NCBI GenBank assembly: GCA_037142515.1
Contig: JBAXAM010000001.1
Location: forward strand, 109,678 to 173,677
Origin: JBAXAM01 sp037142515
GTDB lineage: Bacteria > Pseudomonadota > Gammaproteobacteria > UBA9339
Direction of reading: 5' to 3'
DNA length: 64,000 nucleotides
Positions 39,001-45,469 of this stretch are shown here, piece after piece; positions within the stretch are counted from its first letter, which is position 1, and each line of letters starts with the position of its first letter. The notes below the pieces were generated by a model that worked only from the letters and a program-made list of their open reading frames with translations, ran no database searches and was not told the DNA's origin. The position numbers and the translations under genes were made by a program.

Positions 39001-42000
39001 GTTATCACCGTATCAATATTTTCCTTTCCGGAGTCAATCAATTTTGTAACAGCAGCAAGAAGTTTTCGCACATTAGATTCTCTAGCAAAATTCTGTATCG
39101 TTTCTACTGCTTGTAACTTTTTAGCTTCTTCTTCCAATGCTCTTAACCTAACCGGCAACTTTCCTCCAAGCCATGAATGCACGTCATCTAAAGCATTATC
39201 TATCCTCTTTTTAATATATGCTGGAAGATCAACACGCTTACTATGTTCCGATGGACCATGTAAATCTCTAAAAGATTTTGCTACAAACTCTCTTGTTTCC
39301 GCCACCGCAACACTTAACCCTGCGGCTTTTCTATTGGGGTCTTTCAAAGCATTTTCGATTGCAACTATTTTTTCTTGAACATTTTTGCTAACCAGCTCAA
39401 TCTGCGCAACACTCTTATCAGCCTCTGCTTCTTCTGCATGCCTATTTTTGGATGCGGTTTCTAATGCTTTAAAATCAGCATCTAAATGCTTCAAATGATT
39501 TGTTTGAAGCTTCACTACAAGCACTTTAGCTTTCTTTAAATCCTCCTGCACATCCAAAGCTAAACTCGGCGTTATAACAACTGTATCTAGTAGCTCATGC
39601 CTCTTCTCTAATACTGGCTTAACCCTAGCAACAAGCTCTTCAATCTTGCCCACCATTTTATCTAGAGCTTCCGCGCTTACCTCTTTATTTTTTTCAATAG
39701 CTTTTTTAATATCAGCAACTTCTGTATTTAAGGCGTTTATCTCCTTATCAATCGGATCGACTATTTCGTTATTTGCTTTTATTAAATCTGCTACCTGCTT
39801 ATCTTTTTGTTCTATCTCATTCGCCTTAACTTCCAAGCCATCCAATCCTTGCGTTAATGCTTTTTTCTTTTCTTCTACTAACACTGCTGTTTGTTCTTGA
39901 ACTGTACGTATCTGTTCTTGCAAATCTTCTTCTAAATTCTCTTCAATTTTTATTTGCTTTAACACCCCGTGTTGCGTATCTAACTTACTTGATATCGTTG
40001 TTACAGTTATTTTCGTGGTTTCAACAAAACCTCTTGTATCTTTAGCATTCTTATCTGGATCGTCCAATACTGCGTCAATATCTACAATTACTTTTTCCGT
40101 ATCTATCACTAGTTTCTTTATTTCTTCCTCGGCTACTGCTACTTGAGCCTCTACTTCTTTATTTGCTAGTTCTCTGGCTTTAGCCAAGTCTTCTATTTTA
40201 TCTAATCCTACTGACAAGCTTTTTACTTTTGTATCTAGCAATGAGTTTATTCGAAGCAATGCTTTCTCTAATTCACTTTTTATCTCTCCGTCTAAACCTT
40301 CCCAATACTTTTCTTGCTTAATATTTTCTAGCTTTTCCCTCTCCTCTTCCAACTCATTCATAATATTTTCTTTCTCAGGTGCAAGCTCTTCTAGCGACCC
40401 CCTTAATTCCGTTGCTTTTAAATTAGCGTCAGTATTTTCTTGAATCTTGTCTTCGGTTTGTTTAATTCTTTCTTCTAGTTCATCTGCCGCAACATTAGAA
40501 GCTCGAATAATAGGAATCACATGCAGGCTTTTTAATTTTTTTGCCTGTCCATCTTGCAGCTTTGTTACCTCACTTGATACGTCTGCCAAAATTCTCAGGG
40601 TTTCATTTGGCAACGGCTCTCCTTGACGCGCTTTTAAGCCATCTATCAAAATACCTATATCTATCGCTTCTATATCTACAGTTATCTCTGCTATCGACTT
40701 ATTTAACTCTTCAACCGAGCACATAGCATCTCTAGCTTTTTCATTAAGCGCTTGTATCTTTTTATCAATTGCTCTTACATTAACTTTAACATCAATATCA
40801 AACCTATTGACAAACCCTAATACCTCTTGTGCTTTATCTTTATCTATTGGCAGTTTCTTTATTGTGTCTTTTAGATTTTCTAACGCTATGGAAAACTTTT
40901 TTGTCTTTTCCATGGTTGGCGCCCAATAGTCTTCAAACGCCTGCGTCTTTTCTAGATAATATTTAGTAGCTTCTTTGCTATAGACTTGCACAAACGTTAA
41001 ATTGCGCCCGTCCACAGGTATATTCTTATTTGTAACGTCCGATCCAAAAGCAATACCGTCATCGTCACGAATTGGTCGCCCATCCTCTTGAACAGCTTTG
41101 ATAACCGGATTTTTGTCTGGGGAAATATCTGCAATAGAATGCTTTTGTACTACTACTGTACTAAGTAGATTTGGATCACTGTGTCCAGTACCCATAGGGC
41201 CAGTACTAACAACATGCATTATTAATCCTTTTGCCTGCAGGGCTTTGACCCTTTTTATAGCCTCCTCATCTTTTGGCTCCTCGAGCAGTAATGCCGATAT
41301 GCTGCTTTCCTCCATTAGCTTATCTACTATCGCATCCTGTTCTTCCGTATTTGCCTTAGAATAAGCTTCTAATCCACTGTAATAATTTCCTAGTGCAGGA
41401 GCATTTCCTATTTCCCTATTATATTTCCAATCTGTTGTATAACTTTTTCTCACTTCCTCATTGTACATTTGCTTTAGCGCAGCAAAATCTTTGGTATCCT
41501 TCGGGATTTTCCCCAATAATTCTTTAAACTTTTCCTCTGCTTCTTTAAGAACAACTTCCTTTTTCGATCCCTCTTCATCATTTCTATGGTTTTTTTTCAG
41601 CGCTGCCTTATATATTTCAAGCACCTTCTTATAACCGTCATTATCTTGCAACGAAGAAAGAGTTCGCGCTTCAGCTTCCTTTATAAGATTTGGATCCTGC
41701 ATTAGCGTATTAAGAGCAGACGCAGAAGGAAGCAGCTTCTGAAATAAAGATTTTACTTCTTCTTCGCATTTATTAACCCCTTTATTTTTATTAACTTTTT
41801 CAAGTTTATTACGCTCATAAAACTTAAGCTCTGTTGTTTTTTTGCATAGCTTTGCCAACCCTTTAAAATCATTATTGTTAACTGCTTCTCTAAAATCACG
41901 GATAGCCTGATTTCTTTTCATGCTATCAAGAGGTTCATCACCATTGTATTCCGCTCTAACTGCCCGCAGATATGCGTTATATAAAGCATTAAAATCCGGA

Positions 42001-45000
42001 TCCAGTCTTAACCTAGACATATTGTTGGTTAAGCCTTTAACCGTAGCGTCGAAAGTAGAGCAAAAACTTTCCATTTGGTTCTGATCTGATTTTATAAGCC
42101 CTTCTTTCTTACGCTGCATAAGTTGATATGTATGCACTGAATCTTTGTATATTGTACCTAGCTCATCAAAATAACCATTACGCACTAATTTTTGCAGGTC
42201 TTTCCTGGTTTTAGTAGAAACCCCCAAATTAACTATGATATCGATTTTTATATTGCTTTCGATAATCTTGCGCTGCGTTTCTGTCATTTCTTTATAAACA
42301 TCAGCTTCCTCTGCACTTCTCTGACGTGAAGCCTCGGAATTAAGCGTGCCGCACAATTTATTATTATCTTTCAAGCCGGATAATAAATTGTGTATTTCTC
42401 TAGCCGTTTGTGCATCATCTGTAAACACAAGACCTTGGGTACATGAGCTTAATCTAGTATTTTTTGCTTTATCTTTATAATCATATCCTCTCATTTCTTT
42501 TGTTAACTCAGCATGACGTGTTAATAACTTTTTAACAGCTTCGTTGGCCAATTGATCTTCTTCAATTGGTAATTCTTCAGGATAGACTTTTATTTCTCGC
42601 ACAGTTTTAAGCACTTTTTGAGCTTCCTCTAACGTAAGCTCGTATATGGGTTTTTTGGATGGAGGGGGAAATGGGTTCGGAGTTCCTAGTAAATCAATCA
42701 CTTGATTTGTCGGTGTAGCTGTAGTTCCAATTACCCTGTTATTTGATACGATGGAATTCAACACGGCCATCTTTTCTTCGTAGTCCCTTTCATAACTCTT
42801 TGGAACCACAGAATGCACTTCGTCTATAAATATATTTTGATCTTTTAGTATGCCAGAATAAAGTATCAACTGATCATGACTCATTGCAACATATGGATGA
42901 TCATCCAAAAACTTGGCAACATATTCTTCAGATAGAGGCTGGCCTGGGTTGTCTGGATCTTCCGATGGGAGCCCTACAGCGATCGGACTACCATCTTCTT
43001 TTTTAACAAAATCGTTTACATCTCTAACCATACCACCAACCAGCTCTGATTGTGTTGCAAAAATACCCCTGCCGCGCACCATTGCTGTTGTCGCGATGAT
43101 GCCGCTCTTACCGGAACCTGTACCAGCTACTATAAGCTGCGGATGATAAGGAGGAGGGGGGGGAGGAGGAGAGATATTTGCAATTGGATGTATTTCACCA
43201 GTCTCATCCATCTCTAACCCCTGAGTCTTCAGCATTGCGGTTACTTGGTGGTCGTAGTCTATATACTGATCTCTAACAATTTTTGTGTTTGTTTCTTTGT
43301 CAGTAGCTACTAATAAATTTCCTCGTTTGTTTATTCTAATAGGCGTTTTAAAAAATTCCGGGCCAAGTTTTACTACGTCCGTTGCATCTTGAAAATACTT
43401 CTGCAGCTGCACATCATATGCACCTTGAATTGTTGCTCCTGTAGAATCGGTAGCTTTTTGAATAGTGACTTTAAAAACATTACTGTAAACCTCTACAGCT
43501 ATCTCAGCCCTGCCCTTATCGTCAAAACTTAATTGCCTGATGTTTTCTCTCTGCAGCAAAGCATTAAATATTGACCATACATCTTTATTCTCACCTTCCT
43601 CAACTTTTGCTATTTTTAACCGCTTTTTTATTATTTCTGTCTGGTAATATTTCTCAAACCTTTTAGCTCCTACATAATATTTGTCGCGGAGAGCTTTATT
43701 TACAGCATTTATTGCACACGCTAATTTGGCATAAGCCTGGGCCTTCTTTGGAGCCTCTCGCTCTCTTCGCTCACGATCCTTAGCTCCAACTTCTAATTTA
43801 TCTATCTTTTCAACTAACTTTTGAGCCTTCTCCTCAAGCTCTTTTATCCGCTGCCTTGCTTTTTGCAACTCATCTGTATCCGCCACCTGGTTATCTTCAT
43901 CTTGTTCTAAAACACTCGCGCTATCTGATATAATATCTGTTATTTCCTTTAATATATCTACCAACTTTTCTCTCTCTAATTCTGCTTTATCCAGTTTTTC
44001 TTCTGATACAGTTATTAACAAGACCTCATCTAATTCTTTACTTGCTTCTAGAAATTTTGCCTCAACCAGATCAATTGCACGTAAAGCTTTCTTAGTTCTG
44101 TCAAGCATTTCTTCTTCTTTTCGCTGGCGTTCTGCTTCGATCCTTTCTGCTACGATGATATTTATCTTCTCGGTAATCTTTAGCAATGAGGCATCTACAC
44201 TAGCATCAGGCTTCTCTAAAATATTGTACAAGTCTTTTAAAAGTTCAACAGACTCTTCATCAGGCTCCACGATGTTAGGAGTCTCTGAACTCTCAGAGCC
44301 TAACAACTTGACAGTCAACTCACCCGCAGTTTCTAATCGCTTCAATACTTCCTGTATTTCTTTGTTTTTTTGCTGTAGATCAGAATCATCAGATTTTAAT
44401 TTCTCAATAATTAACCTTTGCTCCTCAAACTTTTTTTGAAATAGTGCTTTTTCTGGTTCTGGTATTTTTTCAATGCCCAGTTGCAAGCACACTAGACTTG
44501 CTTGCGTCTCTTTTATTTGCTGCATGAAAACACTAACTTTATCTGTCTCAACACCAATCTCTTCTAAAACCTTATCTATGCTAGTAATTGATCCATCTAA
44601 AATACCTTTTGCTTTTGTAAAAATTTTTGAGACAATATCTGAAGGGGTTTTCTCAGAAGAACAATAGCTTTTCACCTCTAGATTATCGTATTTTTCAGGA
44701 TCAAATTCCTGTAAACTATCCGCCAATTTTTCAATAGATTGTAACAACTTGAGATAATTCGCAATTGCAGCGGGATTCTGCTTATCTTCGGCTAAAGCTA
44801 TTTGCTCATATAAAAATTCTCGTGTTTTTTCAAAAAAACCATTGTCAATACTACCTTTAATTTTATTAATTTCGATTAATTTTTTACGAGAACTTTTGGC
44901 GGCTTCATATAGTTTTTTAAGAGGAGAATTTGCAGATAGCCTACTTAGAGACAGTTCTTTCTGAGCTTCTGCAACTGCAGCATCAATTTCATTTGTTCTT

Positions 45001-45446
45001 TTCTCTACCTGCCTAACCTTTAACTTTAAGTCACCAATACGCTTTGGTATACCGACCATAATACCATCAGTTTTCGACAAAATTAATGGCCCACCAATAC
45101 CTTCTAACTGTTTTTTTAGCCCGTCTAATTCTTTTTCTTTTAAAAAAAGATTACTTGCCCTTTGAACCATATCCAGCACTTTATCATCTGGTTTTCCGTT
45201 TTGTTCGACCTCTGTCACAAACGATAATAAAATATCTTTACCGCATCCATATATACTTGGATATTTGCTAAGGTCGCTCAGACCTTCAACAAGCTCCACA
45301 AATTCTGGCGCTTTATCCCAAAAAGCTTTTGGGATATTTGGGACGGTATTGATACCTGGAGTCGCCTTAATTTTGCCTTCCAGATACCCTATTTTACGTT
45401 GCGACAAACCTTTGGGTGGTTCTTGTTTTTTCCCTGAACTATGCAT
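30084..45446 (-). CDS. 5120-aa SF2 helicase-like ATPase with giant repeat coiled coil
   Basis: One uninterrupted 15.4-kb frame. ATG 45446 has GGGGAG seven bases upstream. Order: N-terminal coils (1-600); a domain shared with the 2.4-kaa giant (600-755, DVQLQKYF); a Pro7 stretch (~760); ATPase core with Walker A GTGSGKS (~774), DEVH (~872), TATPT (~908) and QGLVFTDD (~1005). After ~400 inserted residues come motif V-like MGTGHS (~1415) and motif VI-like QEDGRPIR (~1455). About 3500 residues of coiled coil follow: over 20 class A repeats with an LxxLAxxRxxEDxxI signature, and a class B block near 3400-3800. An IQ motif lies at ~2113 and an aromatic segment at ~5015-5035. It follows the cyclase gene by 23 bases. 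Function unknown; effector, nucleoprotein motor and defence ATPase are open options. Confidence 0.9.
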   Translation of the reverse strand: MHSSGKKQEPPKGLSQRKIGYLEGKIKATPGINTVPNIPKAFWDKAPEFVELVEGLSDLSKYPSIYGCGKDILLSFVTEVEQNGKPDDKVLDMVQRASNLFLKEKELDGLKKQLEGIGGPLILSKTDGIMVGIPKRIGDLKLKVRQVEKRTNEIDAAVAEAQKELSLSRLSANSPLKKLYEAAKSSRKKLIEINKIKGSIDNGFFEKTREFLYEQIALAEDKQNPAAIANYLKLLQSIEKLADSLQEFDPEKYDNLEVKSYCSSEKTPSDIVSKIFTKAKGILDGSITSIDKVLEEIGVETDKVSVFMQQIKETQASLVCLQLGIEKIPEPEKALFQKKFEEQRLIIEKLKSDDSDLQQKNKEIQEVLKRLETAGELTVKLLGSESSETPNIVEPDEESVELLKDLYNILEKPDASVDASLLKITEKINIIVAERIEAERQRKEEEMLDRTKKALRAIDLVEAKFLEASKELDEVLLITVSEEKLDKAELEREKLVDILKEITDIISDSASVLEQDEDNQVADTDELQKARQRIKELEEKAQKLVEKIDKLEVGAKDRERREREAPKKAQAYAKLACAINAVNKALRDKYYVGAKRFEKYYQTEIIKKRLKIAKVEEGENKDVWSIFNALLQRENIRQLSFDDKGRAEIAVEVYSNVFKVTIQKATDSTGATIQGAYDVQLQKYFQDATDVVKLGPEFFKTPIRINKRGNLLVATDKETNTKIVRDQYIDYDHQVTAMLKTQGLEMDETGEIHPIANISPPPPPPPYHPQLIVAGTGSGKSGIIATTAMVRGRGIFATQSELVGGMVRDVNDFVKKEDGSPIAVGLPSEDPDNPGQPLSEEYVAKFLDDHPYVAMSHDQLILYSGILKDQNIFIDEVHSVVPKSYERDYEEKMAVLNSIVSNNRVIGTTATPTNQVIDLLGTPNPFPPPSKKPIYELTLEEAQKVLKTVREIKVYPEELPIEEDQLANEAVKKLLTRHAELTKEMRGYDYKDKAKNTRLSSCTQGLVFTDDAQTAREIHNLLSGLKDNNKLCGTLNSEASRQRSAEEADVYKEMTETQRKIIESNIKIDIIVNLGVSTKTRKDLQKLVRNGYFDELGTIYKDSVHTYQLMQRKKEGLIKSDQNQMESFCSTFDATVKGLTNNMSRLRLDPDFNALYNAYLRAVRAEYNGDEPLDSMKRNQAIRDFREAVNNNDFKGLAKLCKKTTELKFYERNKLEKVNKNKGVNKCEEEVKSLFQKLLPSASALNTLMQDPNLIKEAEARTLSSLQDNDGYKKVLEIYKAALKKNHRNDEEGSKKEVVLKEAEEKFKELLGKIPKDTKDFAALKQMYNEEVRKSYTTDWKYNREIGNAPALGNYYSGLEAYSKANTEEQDAIVDKLMEESSISALLLEEPKDEEAIKRVKALQAKGLIMHVVSTGPMGTGHSDPNLLSTVVVQKHSIADISPDKNPVIKAVQEDGRPIRDDDGIAFGSDVTNKNIPVDGRNLTFVQVYSKEATKYYLEKTQAFEDYWAPTMEKTKKFSIALENLKDTIKKLPIDKDKAQEVLGFVNRFDIDVKVNVRAIDKKIQALNEKARDAMCSVEELNKSIAEITVDIEAIDIGILIDGLKARQGEPLPNETLRILADVSSEVTKLQDGQAKKLKSLHVIPIIRASNVAADELEERIKQTEDKIQENTDANLKATELRGSLEELAPEKENIMNELEEEREKLENIKQEKYWEGLDGEIKSELEKALLRINSLLDTKVKSLSVGLDKIEDLAKARELANKEVEAQVAVAEEEIKKLVIDTEKVIVDIDAVLDDPDKNAKDTRGFVETTKITVTTISSKLDTQHGVLKQIKIEENLEEDLQEQIRTVQEQTAVLVEEKKKALTQGLDGLEVKANEIEQKDKQVADLIKANNEIVDPIDKEINALNTEVADIKKAIEKNKEVSAEALDKMVGKIEELVARVKPVLEKRHELLDTVVITPSLALDVQEDLKKAKVLVVKLQTNHLKHLDADFKALETASKNRHAEEAEADKSVAQIELVSKNVQEKIVAIENALKDPNRKAAGLSVAVAETREFVAKSFRDLHGPSEHSKRVDLPAYIKKRIDNALDDVHSWLGGKLPVRLRALEEEAKKLQAVETIQNFARESNVRKLLAAVTKLIDSGKENIDTVITETADIFRDKDSDPSALNALAEKVKSDRATAAGNVQAQNESLEKLLVKAKEDQEHNQKFDPRLQAQINASLNKIGDLQVSLLKIKTQQENLVALVEERKVAEGKIDQNNIVITSIIESIRKKILDSSGKKLEVMSVVELKDLFDDVNKHIAKTTLDLNEAADSGKSDVTYLQKRSNTAISSAQLLEKDLAAARQNIENLIGVRAKKDEEAASKIQTVNDQVSGVEGSIKDVIGGTVFDEKTKVQDLIGLVENIQLEEKNAGISLTAQGESLGAIDKVGLKEEVASELEKAVARVGAVKKENLVVLANKREELSALAQVRDSEDKKILDSIKNFGPLVEGFKSDLGTQVTKVQDTLKLPSKLEDLKTLEGSIKTFTEGKIVTLKQQQKSLEDSAPKSISVNAKSALDNAVVSASSAVEEQQNLINAELTNLTQAIQGRSKEDDRILKTIENFSVVANQLDERIKKVSVQVSSDSASMIAKSLDGLIQEINNCAVEKENLLKQRQEQGLELFSKEPLPPITLDKLKGVLDRVSKIETDAQLMVAGITKLEELKKQRLLEKESAEKILNNNKLEIEKINQELQTNKDNISAAKVNIELKADELSGLANTSQDFITKADNILSQQQKSLEAAKKAILPGDIQEQLGNALKFVGDTTVALGEIKTAPEELEELAEARRFEDEKVAQLAQGFVKKIEQIKTDILELTNRAINQTTMSAEAIDTLIGDIGKLKRAAEATLQEHKQAIDIVPRNPLPLSIQQQLDSVLIQAQSVDLNGLIDVSGKLESALKERKAKDDEIAGEVVRSLTVIEQAKTSVLQKNTEIEEALLDPKKQAKDLETLVKNTKILEVDVRGVLEAQQKSLQVFKETQGLNADVQRNVISTLGKASTVLNSDLAKLTTAHTQNLEPFAKTQRENNEKISKLAIEFDGAVSKVEEGVGAIIKKTEHAENLTEIVLREKIQDIEKYKTEDVKKSSEDLETKLNNLQKLNDGKYIDTEVSDKVADAALHYQQMGSVLARLETEQARLEEIAKVQHKKDDEITQSAQNSENAVAIIENSIQEISKEFLNIEKAPLDKLNVLLEKTKLAEEAAIKGLDVQKIAQDSLELEKMSLSLSDEAKRKITAVSKQQLNVKEQLVILKQQHEHLDKLIADRGRGLNLTTNLTLTLEKLQEAQKDIPLVAEKLKSSTGELIERCRQVLDKLQKLEPVFDLSDKTIVEAGQAISDLQRIKNLAVDEKLSELEAGLPKVTERANLRELMGNTLGSVRFSLQRLDLGKNFGAKLNGVQAILENIENQEKLGGKEILTARLKAAQEAIDGLSNVKIIKGLTKSASASLKNSKDIKEMGELADKLQSVASFKGIILELDTLKRDVEQLPEAPMPDSLRSFAEKSLKDIEDMLAKLKVNNHDFYTSLKNIRNGLVAVGALERLWPTATKLAEYINTLETTDIPGVEKTSVLGRSIDGLVTQYKSNLANLKTLDIDHLVLGNDRVAEAEQAIAKLSRVIEQASKYSELRSALKDNIPESLIQHVESRLEELHVLLQALDISDLGFDRQLGIITNGLKEVADKVPHLEKIKQLSEEDEKIKQGFATEIGKIEQSLQTVTEQQAILEKAKELGIKLKEYITGLGENIKLLGEELNSFTGNDGLDLVAKEYIGGLLKQRTEQQAEQQKRLEVLQDKIKHLENIPGLVVTEFSSSELNEDVKAIEQSLQEKKPEEARTQLESLQEKIEGSKEKVATNKNALKAELNNFQDDTEPNPSIRKYVDSLLEQRNKADDYLKSIEKQRVDLMVRLELQVQVSSSIENTNNAVKQIEIEVAKNSQQITNVLNAKITPAKDLDSLAEKITEFKNQADASLQQYPEKLQKLDAPEELKDDLEKAVLQVKDVQIKSTELAEQLTQLREAALTIHNEDTRISGLIGGYVDAIKQIESDVQGTQKVISNVKVDVATQARVLSDLLVKTIEPTVTKAIEDLLKQYNLLNDIQVSQNTDPAAKTSKENALQLVSSVRTTVLEDLIAVQKRITELAQARAKEDGEIEEAIKSCNQQIAVANKTVGELLSQAKSMRENPAKSKEQLELLVNTTKSGVEKSIQVLKDQQAALQTLLKEAPKSLNSDVRTQLDAAIINASKTIAEQTKALEAELVGIDLAIQSRKNKDDSIGELVAVLKDGITDVNQKIEAVKINQPATAEDAQKLEVEIQNIKNVIDGLQKQQEILKKEEGNVALPEALQTLLKNALAGAKEIQDTKLPEMEERLQDLKNVLPKMHEIESYRKRIKERVEKLESAKGSKKTILVKDLESLLSESLALEQTIEMYLQQNPLTSKHIQQSLNEVVSGVKEDLEKLKGKSQELNLLNIERQEEDKNIIILISKIKEAIDGKPDIKEEQNLSAQELEDLAKGISSSIDSVTKLIKDRKVLEANRSIEARATNMADSVSNAEVFEQEALRKMQDDKVRLLELAGNRRAADNIVTGLIENNLNAIKQFVEDTIEQKKQEIEKALVPNIKMAKDLNRLVDSIVTLKTSVIEFFGNKVTVLSNLLVSSLDNTVKLSLGGAKKQIENMQKEQLEVLDKGVRNLQELAKTQKQEDDSILHVIEESNIVVDQIWNEVEILEGKIAELSKDASAEVLNAMSLEVKACADKIAPQLLEQKEILNKYIPTDVDESYGKKLSTSDLRRPSLAQDVQDKLITARNRVWLLQKNHLEHLDKYFKELVDLAEVRRNAEEEQSDVLKKLEEAIGEIKNTEGDIEKARNEIEAGRKALGVTVEESSGKDMKDELTGSIEAIKTVEVSVAKALEHQKELLTGISKVAQQLQLPKDDAIHAQLEDASSRVNSVEKSLPLITADRELLEAASQRKEAVKILNSVDRKLYDLQKNLKAYNERKLGFFEGFFKKYCTSIYNFFHKDEVEIQKIQNSSQELDKQLNSAGESVGAVDVKAAKDIAAKGQGIDQNVSNIEKRLEGLDAFKKWKKDKPIKTDTDVDPGYTPRFKF
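43156..43163 (-). repeat. C8 homopolymer inside giant gene
   Basis: Eight consecutive C on the coding strand lie within the codons for seven prolines, just before the Walker A motif. Such a tract is rare in this AT-rich sequence and prone to slippage; a one-base change would cut the protein at about residue 760, before the ATPase. Confidence 0.85.
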
Positions 45447-45469
45447 ACAATTACTCCCCTGTAACGCTA

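Noticed and set aside
30084..45446. The giant gene as an SMC, MukB or Rad50 homologue
   Set aside because: Those families have ABC-type heads with a signature motif. This protein has DEVH and SF2 motifs and no ABC signature.
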